IMG/VR virus record: IMGVR_UViG_3300044911_001625
Coordinates: 1 to 25,590 of that record
Strand: one strand, 5' to 3'
Origin: a virus
DNA: 25,590 nt
Below, in pieces: positions 1 through 7,554 of the stretch. Under the pieces are notes generated by a model. It saw only the letters and a list, made by a program, of their open reading frames with translations. It ran no database searches and had not been told where the DNA came from. The position numbers and the translations under genes were made by a program. Within the stretch, counting starts at the first letter, position 1. Every line of letters begins with the position of its first letter.

Positions 1-97
1 CCTGCGGGGTGTTTGACGCGGTCGCCGGCGGTAAGGATGCTCCGCGATTCTTCCCCCCTCCGGCAGGCGGCCGAACGAGGGGGGCACGGGGTGCCGA

Positions 98-1078
98 ATG
101 TTCCGTCGGTCCGGTCCTGCCACGCTCGGGGAGTATGCCCGCGAATACGGGCTCCTTCGGGACGTTCGCCCCGAGACTCTCCGCCAGTATCAGATCGCCG
201 CCGCCGCCTTCGAGAGATGGGCCGGCGCCGCCGTGCCGCTCGAGCAGCTCGACGAGCGGAGCGTCTCGGAATTCCTCCGCGACTACTCCGGCCAGGTCGC
301 CGCGTCGACGGTTCGGAGCAAACGGAACCAGATCCTCGCCCTCTGGCGGGCGGCCGCCGAGGACGGATTCTGTGATCCCCCGACCCGCCGGGTCCGGGCC
401 GCCCGGGTCCCGGTCGCCCCCGTCGAGGCCTGGGAGCGGTCGGAGGTCGAGCAGCTCCTCGAGGCCGCGGCCCGGCTCCCCCGCCGCCACCACTGCGGCC
501 TCCGGCGGTCGGTTTGGTTCGACCTCGCGATCCGTGTCGCCTGGGATTCGGGCCTCCGATGGGGAGACCTGGTCGCCCTTCCGGTCGCCGCGATCCGGCC
601 CGACGGGACGGCCTCGGTCGTCCAGAGCAAAACCGGCCGGCCGGCCGTGTTCCGCCTCGCGCCGGGGACGATGGAGGCCCTGCGGGCCAGCCTGGCGGCC
701 TGCCCCAGGGCGATCGTCTGCCCGTGGCCGGCCAGCCACGAGACATTCCTCGCCCAGGTTCGCCGGCTCGTCAAGAAGGCCGGGATCCGGGCGGGGACCT
801 GGAAATTCATCCGCCGGGGCTCGGGGACCGACGTCGAGGTCCAGAGGGGCGGCGCCGGTCATCTCCATCTCGGGAACACCCGGGCCGTCTTCGACCGCCA
901 CTACGGGAGCCAGGCGATCATCGGCCGGGCGACCCCGGCTCCCCGCGAGCTGCTCGTCGAGGCCCTCGCCCGACGGCCGGTCACGCGGTCTCCCGCTCCC
1001 TGCGCGGATGCACGCCCGCCAGCCCCACGAATTGCTCGAGCCGAGGCCAGAACCCCACCACCGCAAGCAGCGGGTTGA
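98..1078 (+). CDS. int: Tyrosine recombinase / phage integrase
   Basis: Site-specific recombinase expected to integrate and excise the element. Residues about 8-100 look like an N-terminal SAM-like DNA-binding domain, and about 110-290 like the catalytic domain. Visible catalytic positions are Arg154 in SGLRWGDL, Lys178 in QSKTGR, Arg239 in KFIRR and the nucleophile Tyr269 in FDRHYG. Two usual histidines are replaced: the HxxR box reads KFIR (Lys236), and the later His/Trp position reads Asn260 in HLGNT. The ATG at 98 has no better in-frame start just upstream. It is the only plus-strand gene and its last ~98 bases overlap the desaturase gene tail to tail; the last ~35 residues, beyond Tyr269, are low-complexity Ala/Pro/Arg and may be dispensable. 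Its position at the edge of the minus-strand block suggests an attachment site lies nearby, but none could be identified. Confidence 0.88.
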   Translation: MFRRSGPATLGEYAREYGLLRDVRPETLRQYQIAAAAFERWAGAAVPLEQLDERSVSEFLRDYSGQVAASTVRSKRNQILALWRAAAEDGFCDPPTRRVRAARVPVAPVEAWERSEVEQLLEAAARLPRRHHCGLRRSVWFDLAIRVAWDSGLRWGDLVALPVAAIRPDGTASVVQSKTGRPAVFRLAPGTMEALRASLAACPRAIVCPWPASHETFLAQVRRLVKKAGIRAGTWKFIRRGSGTDVEVQRGGAGHLHLGNTRAVFDRHYGSQAIIGRATPAPRELLVEALARRPVTRSPAPCADARPPAPRIARAEARTPPPQAAG

Positions 1079-1505
1079 GCCAGTCCGACATCACGCAAAA
1101 ATTCGTAGCGAACGGCGATTGATGATGGGCGGCGTGCCCGTCTGGCGACGACAGCAGGCCGATCAACTGGAGCCCCCGTATTGGGCGTGAGCATCTCTGG
1201 TGCGCCCAGCCGTGAACCTCGTTCGCCTGGGTCGCGAACGCCGCCGCCAGGGCGAGCCAGTTCTGCCCAGCCGCCAGGGCGACGATCGCGACCGCGGCAG
1301 CGGGCAAGATCGTCGTCCAGTTGCGCCGCCAGTAGTCGCCGGCGAGGAACGCCCGGGGCTCGGAGTGGTGCCGGATGTTCGGCGCGACGACATGCGTGCC
1401 CAGGATCGGCCACGCCGGGTCGCCGTATCGGTCCTCCCACCAGTGAACGACGCCCGCCGCGAAGTCGGCGGCGAGCCACGCGGAGAGGGCGTAGAGCAGA
1501 ATCAA
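981..1505 (-). CDS. PEDS1/CarF/Kua-like membrane lipid desaturase
   Basis: A 174-residue homologue of the lipid desaturase domain family (TMEM189/Kua; bacterial CarF; human PEDS1), whose studied members make the vinyl-ether bond of plasmalogens. The histidine signature is complete to the eye: His21 in HWWEDRYGDP, His38 in GTHVVAPN, His46-His47 in RHHSEPRAF, His98 and His102 in NEVHGWAHQ, His124/127/128 in HAAHH, then TNFCVMSDWLNP. Hydrophobic segments at about 1-20 and 64-92 would anchor it in the membrane. It is shorter than CarF or PEDS1 (about 270-280 residues), mainly through a missing N-terminal extension. The start is TTG: GGAG lies seven bases upstream and no better codon is in frame. 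It is the last gene of the leftward block, 13 bases after a small membrane protein gene, and its 3' end overlaps int. Family assignment is strong; substrate is inferred. Confidence 0.87.
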   Translation of the reverse strand: MILLYALSAWLAADFAAGVVHWWEDRYGDPAWPILGTHVVAPNIRHHSEPRAFLAGDYWRRNWTTILPAAAVAIVALAAGQNWLALAAAFATQANEVHGWAHQRCSRPIRGLQLIGLLSSPDGHAAHHQSPFATNFCVMSDWLNPLLAVVGFWPRLEQFVGLAGVHPRRERETA

Positions 1506-1518
1506 GGCACGACTCCAG

Positions 1519-1662
1519 TCAGCGGGCCGCCAGGTAGAGCCCCGCGTTCGCGAACGCGTAGCCCAGGTAGGCGATCGCGAGGCCCGTCTTCCCGTGGTAG
1601 ACGAGGTCGGCCGCGACGACGATGTAGATCACGCCCGTGACGGCGATCAGGAATGGGCTCAC
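1519..1662 (-). CDS. Small membrane protein (47 aa)
   Basis: A 47-residue protein beginning GTG (VSPFLIAVTG), almost wholly hydrophobic and able to form one long or two short transmembrane helices around the polar centre VYHGKTG. The GTG overlaps the stop of the preceding gene as GTGA, so translational coupling is likely. The pattern of an N-terminal helix, a short basic turn and a C-terminal LGYAFANAGLYLA segment resembles small membrane proteins of unknown function in environmental phages. It directly precedes the desaturase and could help its membrane placement, but that is a guess from position only. Confidence 0.7.
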   Translation of the reverse strand: MSPFLIAVTGVIYIVVAADLVYHGKTGLAIAYLGYAFANAGLYLAAR

Positions 1663-2120
1663 GGTATGGCCTCGACTTCGGCCAGACATGCCGCGTATCC
1701 CGCGAGGTCGACCGGCGTGTCGGAGGATTTCGCCTTGCCCTGGTGCCGGGCGAGCTTGTCTAGGATCATGATCTGCGCCCAGTCGGCGATCGTCAGCGGC
1801 GCGAGCAGTTTGTGCCCGAAGATCGCATTCACGGCCGCGACGGTCTTCGCGAAGTGTTCCGCCGGCGGGCCGTAGGTCGATCGCCGCTGGCGCACCGTCC
1901 GCGTCGCCGTGTCGAGCAGTTCCTCCGCCTTCGTCAGCGGCTCGGCCCCGTAGCCCGGGTGATTCGGGTCCTTCATCCTTCGCTCCCTTCTGATCGTGGT
2001 CACGGCGTGAAACAGCCAGGACGCTAACGTCCCCGAGGTGCCAGTCCAGGCCCCTTGGAACCGCCGGGCCAGCCGCTCGGCCTCGTCGAGGTCCGCGTCG
2101 GTGAGGATGTACCCGGTCAC
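1659..2120 (-). CDS. DUF6378-like phage protein
   Basis: Residues about 49-153 match the pattern of DUF6378 phage proteins: a TYGPPAEHFAKT segment, a hydrophobic stretch with LTIADWAQIMILDKLAR, and a C-terminal VDLAGYAACLAEVE. The function of this family is unknown to me. The GTG start at 2120 overlaps the upstream stop as GTGA, giving 153 residues. An internal ATG at 1976 is preceded by a strong Shine-Dalgarno stretch (AAGGGAG), so a shorter 105-residue form covering just the domain may also, or instead, be made. The first ~48 residues (VTGYILTDADLDEAERLARR...) are an acidic/basic helix of unknown role. A longer frame to 2291 exists but lies within the phosphoesterase gene and is not favoured. 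Confidence 0.75.
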   Translation of the reverse strand: MTGYILTDADLDEAERLARRFQGAWTGTSGTLASWLFHAVTTIRRERRMKDPNHPGYGAEPLTKAEELLDTATRTVRQRRSTYGPPAEHFAKTVAAVNAIFGHKLLAPLTIADWAQIMILDKLARHQGKAKSSDTPVDLAGYAACLAEVEAIP

Positions 2121-3115
2121 GAGGAGCGGACCCTCCCGCCGGCCGTGATCCGCAGGTTCTCGACGTCGAACTGCTGGTCGGCGTGAACCGTGACCACCGC
2201 GAACCCGTGGTTGTATTTCGAGAAACGCGAGTATTCCGGCCGGAGATCGCAGAGGCAGCCGGTACTCCAACAGAAGACCTCGCTCCCCCACATGTCGGGC
2301 TCGCAGTGTGCGCTGGTCCGGTGGCCGTGCCCCTCGAGGACCGTGTGATGGAGCCGGAGGAATGCACCGCGGGCCTGGTTGACCGGCGAGCTGATCCCTT
2401 TCCCCTTCTCGTGACCGTGGAGGACCGGCAGTTTCCCGAGCATGATCGGCCGCTTGTCCTCGACGAGTGTCATCCCGTGCCGCTCGATGTGGAGCCAGGC
2501 ACCGAGGCCCATCTCCGGCTCGGCCGAGACCTCGGGGGCGTGTTGCCAGAGCCAGTGTTTCCAGCGCTCCTCGTGGTTCCCGGTCTTGAATACGATCGGG
2601 ATCTTTTGGAACGACTGCCGCAGCCAGCCGAGCATTTCGCGGATCTGCGCCAGCTCGCCGGGGAGGTCGCGCTTTCTCGGATCCTTGATCCAGCGGCTGA
2701 TCGTGTAGAAGTCCGCGATGTCGCCATTCAGGACGAGCGCGTCGATCCCGGTCTCGCCCAGGTGATCGACCGCGGCCTCGAGCGCGACCGGATCGTGATA
2801 GGGAACGTGAATGTCAGAGAGGATCCCGACCTTCCCGACGACGCCCAGGTCGTGCGTTGTCCACGGCTCGACCTTCGACGGCGGCATCGCGAACCGGTGT
2901 CCAGGCTGGCGGGCCGGCCGCGGGGCCGTGGCGTATTTCTTGTCGTTCTTGCGGCCGCTCTGGCCGAACTGCGCCCGAATGCGAGTCCTCGCCGCCTCGA
3001 GGCCGAGAGCGCCCCTACTTTCGGCGACGAGTAGCCTTGCCAGCCCGCGCGCGGAGTGGTTTGGATTCTCGGCCACGAGCCGTTTTACGACCGCTGTCAT
3101 CGGATCGCCTGCCAT
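2117..3115 (-). CDS. Calcineurin-like metallophosphoesterase
   Basis: A 332-residue protein with an N-terminal helical region (about 5-55, possibly helix-turn-helix-like), a basic linker, and a metallophosphoesterase domain from about 90. Metal-binding motifs are all present in order: Asp101 and His103 in SDIHVPYHD, Asp132 in NGDIAD, Asn180-His181 in KTGNHEER, His233/His235 in LHGHE, and His263/His265 in GHGH. The family hydrolyses phosphomono- or diesters with two metal ions; phage members are often next to structural genes and their substrates are mostly unknown. The ATG at 3115 follows GGAGG at suitable spacing. The gene overlaps the preceding small gene by 101 bases and the next gene by four. 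Function class is secure, substrate is not. Confidence 0.87.
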   Translation of the reverse strand: MAGDPMTAVVKRLVAENPNHSARGLARLLVAESRGALGLEAARTRIRAQFGQSGRKNDKKYATAPRPARQPGHRFAMPPSKVEPWTTHDLGVVGKVGILSDIHVPYHDPVALEAAVDHLGETGIDALVLNGDIADFYTISRWIKDPRKRDLPGELAQIREMLGWLRQSFQKIPIVFKTGNHEERWKHWLWQHAPEVSAEPEMGLGAWLHIERHGMTLVEDKRPIMLGKLPVLHGHEKGKGISSPVNQARGAFLRLHHTVLEGHGHRTSAHCEPDMWGSEVFCWSTGCLCDLRPEYSRFSKYNHGFAVVTVHADQQFDVENLRITAGGRVRSS

Positions 3116-3227
3116 TCTCTCGGCCCTCCTTTGCCTTTGGTTTTCTCAGCCAGTGGATGTCGTCGCCGATGCCGTCCGGCGTGTCGTCGTCGTCGGTCTC
3201 GTCGAGGCTCGTTTCCAGCCGTGGCAT
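3015..3227 (-). CDS. Small charged protein of unknown function
   Basis: A 70-residue frame with a very acidic N-terminal half (LDETDDDDTPDGIGDD) and a very basic C-terminal half. ATG at 3227 has a good Shine-Dalgarno (GAGGGG, six bases upstream) and begins 16 bases after the preceding gene, which supports it being real. The last ~33 codons lie inside the phosphoesterase gene in another frame, so the basic half could be a by-product of that overlap. No family recognised. Confidence 0.5.
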   Translation of the reverse strand: MPRLETSLDETDDDDTPDGIGDDIHWLRKPKAKEGRENGRRSDDSGRKTARGRESKPLRARAGKATRRRK

Positions 3228-3243
3228 CGTTTGCCCCTCACGG

Positions 3244-3498
3244 TCAGTGCCCGATCCCGATCTTTAGCCCAGCCTCGTTGAGGGCCTCTTGCCGCTCATC
3301 GCAGCCGCAGCCGTCGAAGCCGACGGCGACCGCGACGGCGTCCGCGCGTTCCTTCGTGACCCCGACCGCCGAGAGGACCCGCTCCAGGTGATCGCCGAGG
3401 CCCGGCCGCGGGGCGGCGTCACAGTTGCGCCGCGCGGCCGGCGACCGCGCGGTCGCGCCGCAGCGGATACAGCGGAGGTTGTCGAACTTGCAATTCAT
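3244..3498 (-). CDS. Cys-rich zinc-ribbon-like small protein
   Basis: An 84-residue protein with Cys3, Cys10 and Cys13 (CIRCG), Cys26, and a C-terminal Cys64/Cys66 in FDGCGCDERQEALNE. The N-terminal part could be a small zinc-binding knuckle. The central GLGDHLERVLSAVGVTKER segment is helical. The GLGD...CGC..RQ..LN arrangement recurs, in my experience, in phage and provirus proteins of planctomycetes, often at the end of the tail genes; the function is unknown. The start ATG overlaps the previous stop (ATGA). Confidence 0.72.
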   Translation of the reverse strand: MNCKFDNLRCIRCGATARSPAARRNCDAAPRPGLGDHLERVLSAVGVTKERADAVAVAVGFDGCGCDERQEALNEAGLKIGIGH

Positions 3499-4442
3499 GG
3501 GCAGTTTGCGACGTCATAGTTGGCGGGCAGGGTGCAGCGGGAAGTCCCTCGCGGCTCGAACTGAGGCGCGGACGGTTGCCCGCCATAGATCAGCGTGATC
3601 CGCGACACGCGGAACGTGACCTCCATCGTTTGGGCCGCCGCAGAAGCCGGAGGCCAGGGCGACATGACCCCCGTAGACGACAGGACGCCCCGCTGGTAGG
3701 CGGTGCCGGCCACGGGGCATCCAGAGACAGCCCAGTTGGTCGCCGTGTACGCTCCCAGTCGGGGGAAATCCACGAGCCCGGCGAGCAGGTTGACGTCGAT
3801 CCTCGCATCGAACGGCGCCGCGCAGCCAGCCGCGCCGCACAATCGCCCGTTGAAAGTGTCGCTGTCTTGCTGCCTGATCTCGATCGTTCGGCAGGAAGGG
3901 GACGCCGTCGCGTCCCGAACGATCAGTTGCGGGAAGCCGTTGATCGTCGCCTTCGCCAGGCTGAACGTGTCGGGAATGCCGCCGGCGTTGAACGACGGAG
4001 AGTCTCGCGACAGCCCGGTAAAGGATTCGCCGAGCCGGCCCTCCCCCCAGGTCAGAGGCTCGAGCGACGCTCGCGTGGCGGGCGTCCCGCCGAGAACCCA
4101 CACGCGTCGCACGAGCGAGACCTGGAGCGAGACATCGGAGAGGTCCGACCCAACGTTCGCGAGAATCTGGTGAACGGTGCCGGCCGAGCCGTAGTCCTCG
4201 GCGTAACCGTAAACGCCGGCCCCGCCGGCCCCTCCGGCCCGGGTCAGCGTGAACACCCCGACGGGGGCCGTGAAGAGGACCGACATCGACGCTTCGGCGA
4301 CCGGGCCTTCGCACCCGGCCGAGGCGTAGCGGCCGAGCGTCACGGTGCCGAAATGCGATGTGCTGCTGGAGATCTCGACCTCGATCTCGTCGGGCGGCGC
4401 CGGGATCTTGCAGCAGCAGGACGAGCAGGGCAGCAGGACCAT
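3495..4442 (-). CDS. Putative tail-tip or virion surface protein
   Basis: A 315-residue protein with no recognised domain. It opens with a cysteine cluster (PCSSCCCK), followed by beta-rich sequence with alternating polar and hydrophobic residues, a Gly-rich turn (AGGAGGAGVYGY), and further cysteines around 215-221 (LCGAAGCAAP). The C terminus is also Cys-containing (RCTLPANYDVANCP). Composition and position, three genes after the tape measure, fit a tail-tip, baseplate-associated or decoration protein. Its stop overlaps the next start by four bases. Structural role is inferred from order only. Confidence 0.65.
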   Translation of the reverse strand: MVLLPCSSCCCKIPAPPDEIEVEISSSTSHFGTVTLGRYASAGCEGPVAEASMSVLFTAPVGVFTLTRAGGAGGAGVYGYAEDYGSAGTVHQILANVGSDLSDVSLQVSLVRRVWVLGGTPATRASLEPLTWGEGRLGESFTGLSRDSPSFNAGGIPDTFSLAKATINGFPQLIVRDATASPSCRTIEIRQQDSDTFNGRLCGAAGCAAPFDARIDVNLLAGLVDFPRLGAYTATNWAVSGCPVAGTAYQRGVLSSTGVMSPWPPASAAAQTMEVTFRVSRITLIYGGQPSAPQFEPRGTSRCTLPANYDVANCP

Positions 4443-4445
4443 TCG

Positions 4446-4784
4446 TCAGCACTCCGCCGAGATCAGGTACCAGGCATTCAGCGGGCCGCGGGCCACCGCG
4501 ACCCAGCGGCCCGACTGGACCGTCGCGAACCGGTTGACCACTCCCGCCAGTTCTCCGCTTTGGGTCTCCGAGCCGGGCGTCCCGCCCTCCCAGAGTTGGA
4601 TCGTGGCGGTCGAGCCCTTGTTCCAGACGGCGGTCGTCTTTCCGAGCCGGATCGGCTCGCCGCCGTCGTCGCCTGGTTGCCGGAAATGGATCGGCGGCTG
4701 ATCGCGCCCGCTGCGCTCATAGGCCAGCGTCGCCGCGGCGACGCGGCGGGCGGCGGATTCCGTGAGGCGCACCTTGCGGTCCAT
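4446..4784 (-). CDS. Small phage protein, tail-associated (112 aa)
   Basis: A 112-residue protein starting MDRKVRLTESAARRVAAATLAYE, an amphipathic helix, then a beta-rich half with aromatic-flanked segments (AVWNKGSTATIQLWEG, GRWVAVARGPLNAWYLISAEC). I recognise the N-terminal RLTESAARRVA pattern from short proteins in planctomycete genomes, located as here next to tail-tip genes, but know no function. It lies three bases after the preceding stop and is followed after three bases by the next gene, so it is within one transcription unit with the tail genes. Confidence 0.7.
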   Translation of the reverse strand: MDRKVRLTESAARRVAAATLAYERSGRDQPPIHFRQPGDDGGEPIRLGKTTAVWNKGSTATIQLWEGGTPGSETQSGELAGVVNRFATVQSGRWVAVARGPLNAWYLISAEC

Positions 4785-4787
4785 GCG

Positions 4788-5699
4788 TCAGGGCCCCGGC
4801 GGGACAGGGACGATCGACGGCGTGCCGAACTTCGCACCGTAGGCCGTCGCCGGGTAGACGTTGAACGTCAGCGCGTCGGGGGCCTGGCCGGCCGCCTTCG
4901 CGACACCGTTCGCCAGCGCGACCGGTTGCTTGACGGCCTTCCCGTCCTTGCCGGTGATCGTCCGCCGGTTGGTGCCGCTCGTCGACGCGTTGCCGTTGGC
5001 GTCAGCCTTCTCCTGGAATCCGAGATCCCACGGCTTGAGCTGCCAGCCGTCGGGATCGAACCGGAACTCCCATTTCGTCTCGACGTACTTCTTGACCTCG
5101 CCTTCCTCGTCGCCCTCGTCGAGCTTCTGCGACTGCCGCTCGTCGGCCGACTTCAACGAGACCTTCCATTTGCCCGCGGCCTCGCCGTCCCAGACGTCGG
5201 AGTTCACGCTCCCGGAGTAGGTGTCCCTGTCCGCCATCCAGGTATCGGCCGCGTAGAACTTCGTCAGCGTCCAGCCGCGCTCCTCGCGTTCGCGGGACAG
5301 GCCCTCGATCGGGTCTCCGGCCGAGTTGACGATCAACGCACCGTTTCGATCGCGGAACGCCGGCACGCTCGTCGTGCCGCCGGCGGCCTGCCAGAAGTCC
5401 TCGGGGATCCCGGTCGTGGCGTTGATCTTCTTCCCGTTCGGCGGGACGTAGAACTGGACGGTCACGATCCAGAGCATCCCGACGTCGTCGGCCAGGCTGA
5501 CGTCGAACTCCATCGCCTTGCACGCGGGGAAGTCCCAGTGCGGCAGGCCGTAGCCCTGGCCGGTGGAGTTGGCGATGACGATCTTCGAGGTCCGCGGGTT
5601 GTCGACGCGGACCCGCCACCTCTCGGTCGGCCGGTAGGATTCGCCGAGCTTCCCGGAGAGTCCCCCGGAGGGGAGCCAGTCCGCCTTCACGACAGCCAT
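4788..5699 (-). CDS. Putative tail-tip/baseplate protein after tape measure
   Basis: A 303-residue protein with no recognised catalytic motif. It is rich in aromatics and beta-type alternation (GKWKVSLKSADERQ, KWEFRFDPDGWQLKPWDLGF) and ends in a Pro-rich tail (VPVPPGP). In siphoviruses the position directly after the tape measure is usually taken by the distal tail or a tail-tip protein, so that is the most likely role. Its ATG shares one base with the tape measure stop (TGATG), which fixes the start at 5699; the longer open frame to 6311 is antisense-like sequence within the tape measure gene. Confidence 0.65.
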   Translation of the reverse strand: MAVVKADWLPSGGLSGKLGESYRPTERWRVRVDNPRTSKIVIANSTGQGYGLPHWDFPACKAMEFDVSLADDVGMLWIVTVQFYVPPNGKKINATTGIPEDFWQAAGGTTSVPAFRDRNGALIVNSAGDPIEGLSREREERGWTLTKFYAADTWMADRDTYSGSVNSDVWDGEAAGKWKVSLKSADERQSQKLDEGDEEGEVKKYVETKWEFRFDPDGWQLKPWDLGFQEKADANGNASTSGTNRRTITGKDGKAVKQPVALANGVAKAAGQAPDALTFNVYPATAYGAKFGTPSIVPVPPGP

Positions 5700-7237
5700 C
5701 AGCCACCCTCCAGACCGAACGGGTACTCGTCGTCGGCGGCGGCCGCGACATGGAGGTCGCGGATCTGCTCGAGGACGGAGAGCTGCTTCTCCTGGACGTC
5801 CTCGCCGCCGCCGCGCATCAGCCGGAACATCTCCGCGATGCCCTCCTGCGATCGCGAGTCGATGCCCCGCAGGGCCTGATCGTTCCGCAGCTCTGCCGCC
5901 GGGGCCGCCGCCGGGGGCGTCGCCCTCGAGGCCGTGTCCACCTGGGCGGCCGACTGCTCGGCCCGGGCGATCACCCCGTCGATGGCCGCCGTCAGCGGGC
6001 CGGCGACGGCGGCCCCGACGGGGGCGGCCGACTCGCCGAACGCCCGCTCGAATCCGGCCTTCGAGTCGGCGACGTTCTGGTCGATGCCCTTCGTGATCTC
6101 CGCGTTGAATGCCTTCGCCCCTTCGACGTAGGCGTCGAGCCCGGAAGTGTCGAGACCGAGGAACCGCCCGCCGGCCCGGAGGAGCCGCGCGATCCCCTCG
6201 ACGACCGCCCCGAACCCGAGGACGACAACACCGAGCCCGGCCTCCGCGGCGTTGAACACGCCCGACAGGAAGCCGGCGATCCGATTCATCGCGTCGGCCA
6301 CGGATCCCCACTGCCCGCCCACCTGGGAGACGTACTCCCAGACGCTCGACAGGTTGGAGATCAGATAGTCGCCGATCCCGGCGAGGAACCGCGCCCCTTG
6401 AAGGATCCCGTCGCCGATCGCCTGGCCGAGGTTCGCGCCGCCCATCGAGCCGACCAGGTTCGTGAACGTGTCGGCGACCTCCTTCACGGCTGGGGACAGG
6501 TAGGCGACGACCTGGTTCACGACGCCCTCGATCGCCTTGCCTGCCATCGTGAACGCGTCGTTCATCGCCTCGACGTCCTGCCCCTGGGCATTCGTCAGGG
6601 TGAGCCCGAGCCGCTCGGCCTGCTCGCGGGCCTGGGCGATCCCCTCGGCCCCCTGAGAGAACAGGGGAAGCAGCTCGACGCCCGACTTGCCGAAGATCTG
6701 GACGGCCGCGGCCGCCCGCTGGGCCTCGGTCGGGAGCTTGGCGATTGCCGCGGCGATCGCGTCGAACCGCTCCGAGGCCGACAGGCCCCCGAGCTGGTCC
6801 ACGGACAGGCCGAGCCCGGAGAAAGCGGCCTGGGCCACCTTCGATCCCTGCGAGGCCTTCACGAACGCGATGTCGGCCTTCGTCGCGGCCTTCGCGATCG
6901 TGTCCATGCCGACGCCTGCCAGGTCGCCGGCGAGGGCGAGGCCGGAGAATTCCCCGAGGGTCATGCCGAGCCTCGCCGCGAGTTTGCTCTGCTGGTCGAT
7001 CACCTCGGCCTGGGCCTGCCCGTAGGAGACCATCGAAGACACGCCGCGGGAGACAGCCCCGGCTATCGACCCGAAGAGCTGGGCCCCCTGGATCGCGACG
7101 AGCGAGGTCATGCCGCTCCGGAGGCTGCCGACAGCGGCCTCCATCTTGGCCATGCTGGTCACGGCTTGATTCACGCCCGAGACGAGACCGCCCGTCGAGG
7201 CCGTGAATACTGCGCGTACCTTGCCGATGTCCGCCAT
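5699..7237 (-). CDS. Tail tape measure protein
   Basis: A 512-residue protein that sets tail length and guides DNA ejection. The N-terminal region is an Ala/Gly-rich helical domain; residues 75-195 carry the typical tape-measure domain, ending in the hallmark IFGKSGVELLPLFSQ (182-195). Hydrophobic segments lie at about 215-300 and 340-370. Using the known rough scale of 1.5 angstrom per residue, the tail would be about 75 nm, if the protein is not processed. The first 67 bases overlap the end of the frameshifted chaperone ORF, the usual arrangement. Placement after the chaperone pair makes this assignment firm. Confidence 0.93.
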   Translation of the reverse strand: MADIGKVRAVFTASTGGLVSGVNQAVTSMAKMEAAVGSLRSGMTSLVAIQGAQLFGSIAGAVSRGVSSMVSYGQAQAEVIDQQSKLAARLGMTLGEFSGLALAGDLAGVGMDTIAKAATKADIAFVKASQGSKVAQAAFSGLGLSVDQLGGLSASERFDAIAAAIAKLPTEAQRAAAAVQIFGKSGVELLPLFSQGAEGIAQAREQAERLGLTLTNAQGQDVEAMNDAFTMAGKAIEGVVNQVVAYLSPAVKEVADTFTNLVGSMGGANLGQAIGDGILQGARFLAGIGDYLISNLSSVWEYVSQVGGQWGSVADAMNRIAGFLSGVFNAAEAGLGVVVLGFGAVVEGIARLLRAGGRFLGLDTSGLDAYVEGAKAFNAEITKGIDQNVADSKAGFERAFGESAAPVGAAVAGPLTAAIDGVIARAEQSAAQVDTASRATPPAAAPAAELRNDQALRGIDSRSQEGIAEMFRLMRGGGEDVQEKQLSVLEQIRDLHVAAAADDEYPFGLEGG

Positions 7238-7554
7238 GACGTCCCTGCCTTCTTGAGCCCGGGGAGCCGGGCTAACTTCTCCGCGATCTCCTCGTCCGTG
7301 AGGGGCACCGCCGGCCTGCTCTCGTCACCCTCGCGATAACTGGGCAGGAACCGCTCCTCGTCGCCGCGGTCATACCGGCACCCGAGCGCCGCCCGGATCA
7401 GGGCGGTCGCCCGCCCGGCTCGCCGCCACGGGTTGCCCCACGGCTCGACCCGGTAGTAGGCCGCCCACCTCGCCAGTTGTGACCGCGTGATCCTTGGTTT
7501 GAGTTCCTCCTCGACATTCCAAACGTTGCATTCCAGGGCCAGCCGGTAGAGCAT
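7171..7554 (-). CDS. Tail assembly chaperone, downstream (T-like) ORF, made as G-T fusion
   Basis: Second half of the tail assembly chaperone. The open frame is -1 relative to the upstream chaperone and continuous with it across the slippery site at 7578-7584; frameshifted product would be about 254 residues (119 from the first ORF plus 135). The part shown starts at an ATG that shares one base with the upstream stop (TGATG), so reinitiation could also yield a free 127-residue protein. It contains aromatic, helical sequence (LYRLALECNVWNVEEE, SQLARWAAYYRVEPWGNPWRRA) and a DEEIAEKLARL stretch. In the lambda G/GT system, the T part binds the tail tube protein and the G part coats the tape measure. 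Its end overlaps the tape measure start. Confidence 0.82.
   Translation of the reverse strand: MLYRLALECNVWNVEEELKPRITRSQLARWAAYYRVEPWGNPWRRAGRATALIRAALGCRYDRGDEERFLPSYREGDESRPAVPLTDEEIAEKLARLPGLKKAGTSWRTSARYAQYSRPRRAVSSRA

Noticed and set aside
1-97. An attachment site or tRNA gene before the integrase
   Set aside because: Nothing in these 97 bases folds as a tRNA by eye, and no repeat of this sequence could be found elsewhere in the window; the other boundary is not in view.
3576-5879. A 767-residue open frame on the plus strand
   Set aside because: It runs antisense to several well-supported minus-strand tail genes, shows Arg/Asp/Pro-rich low-quality protein and has no family motif. Long antisense frames are expected in DNA of this GC content.
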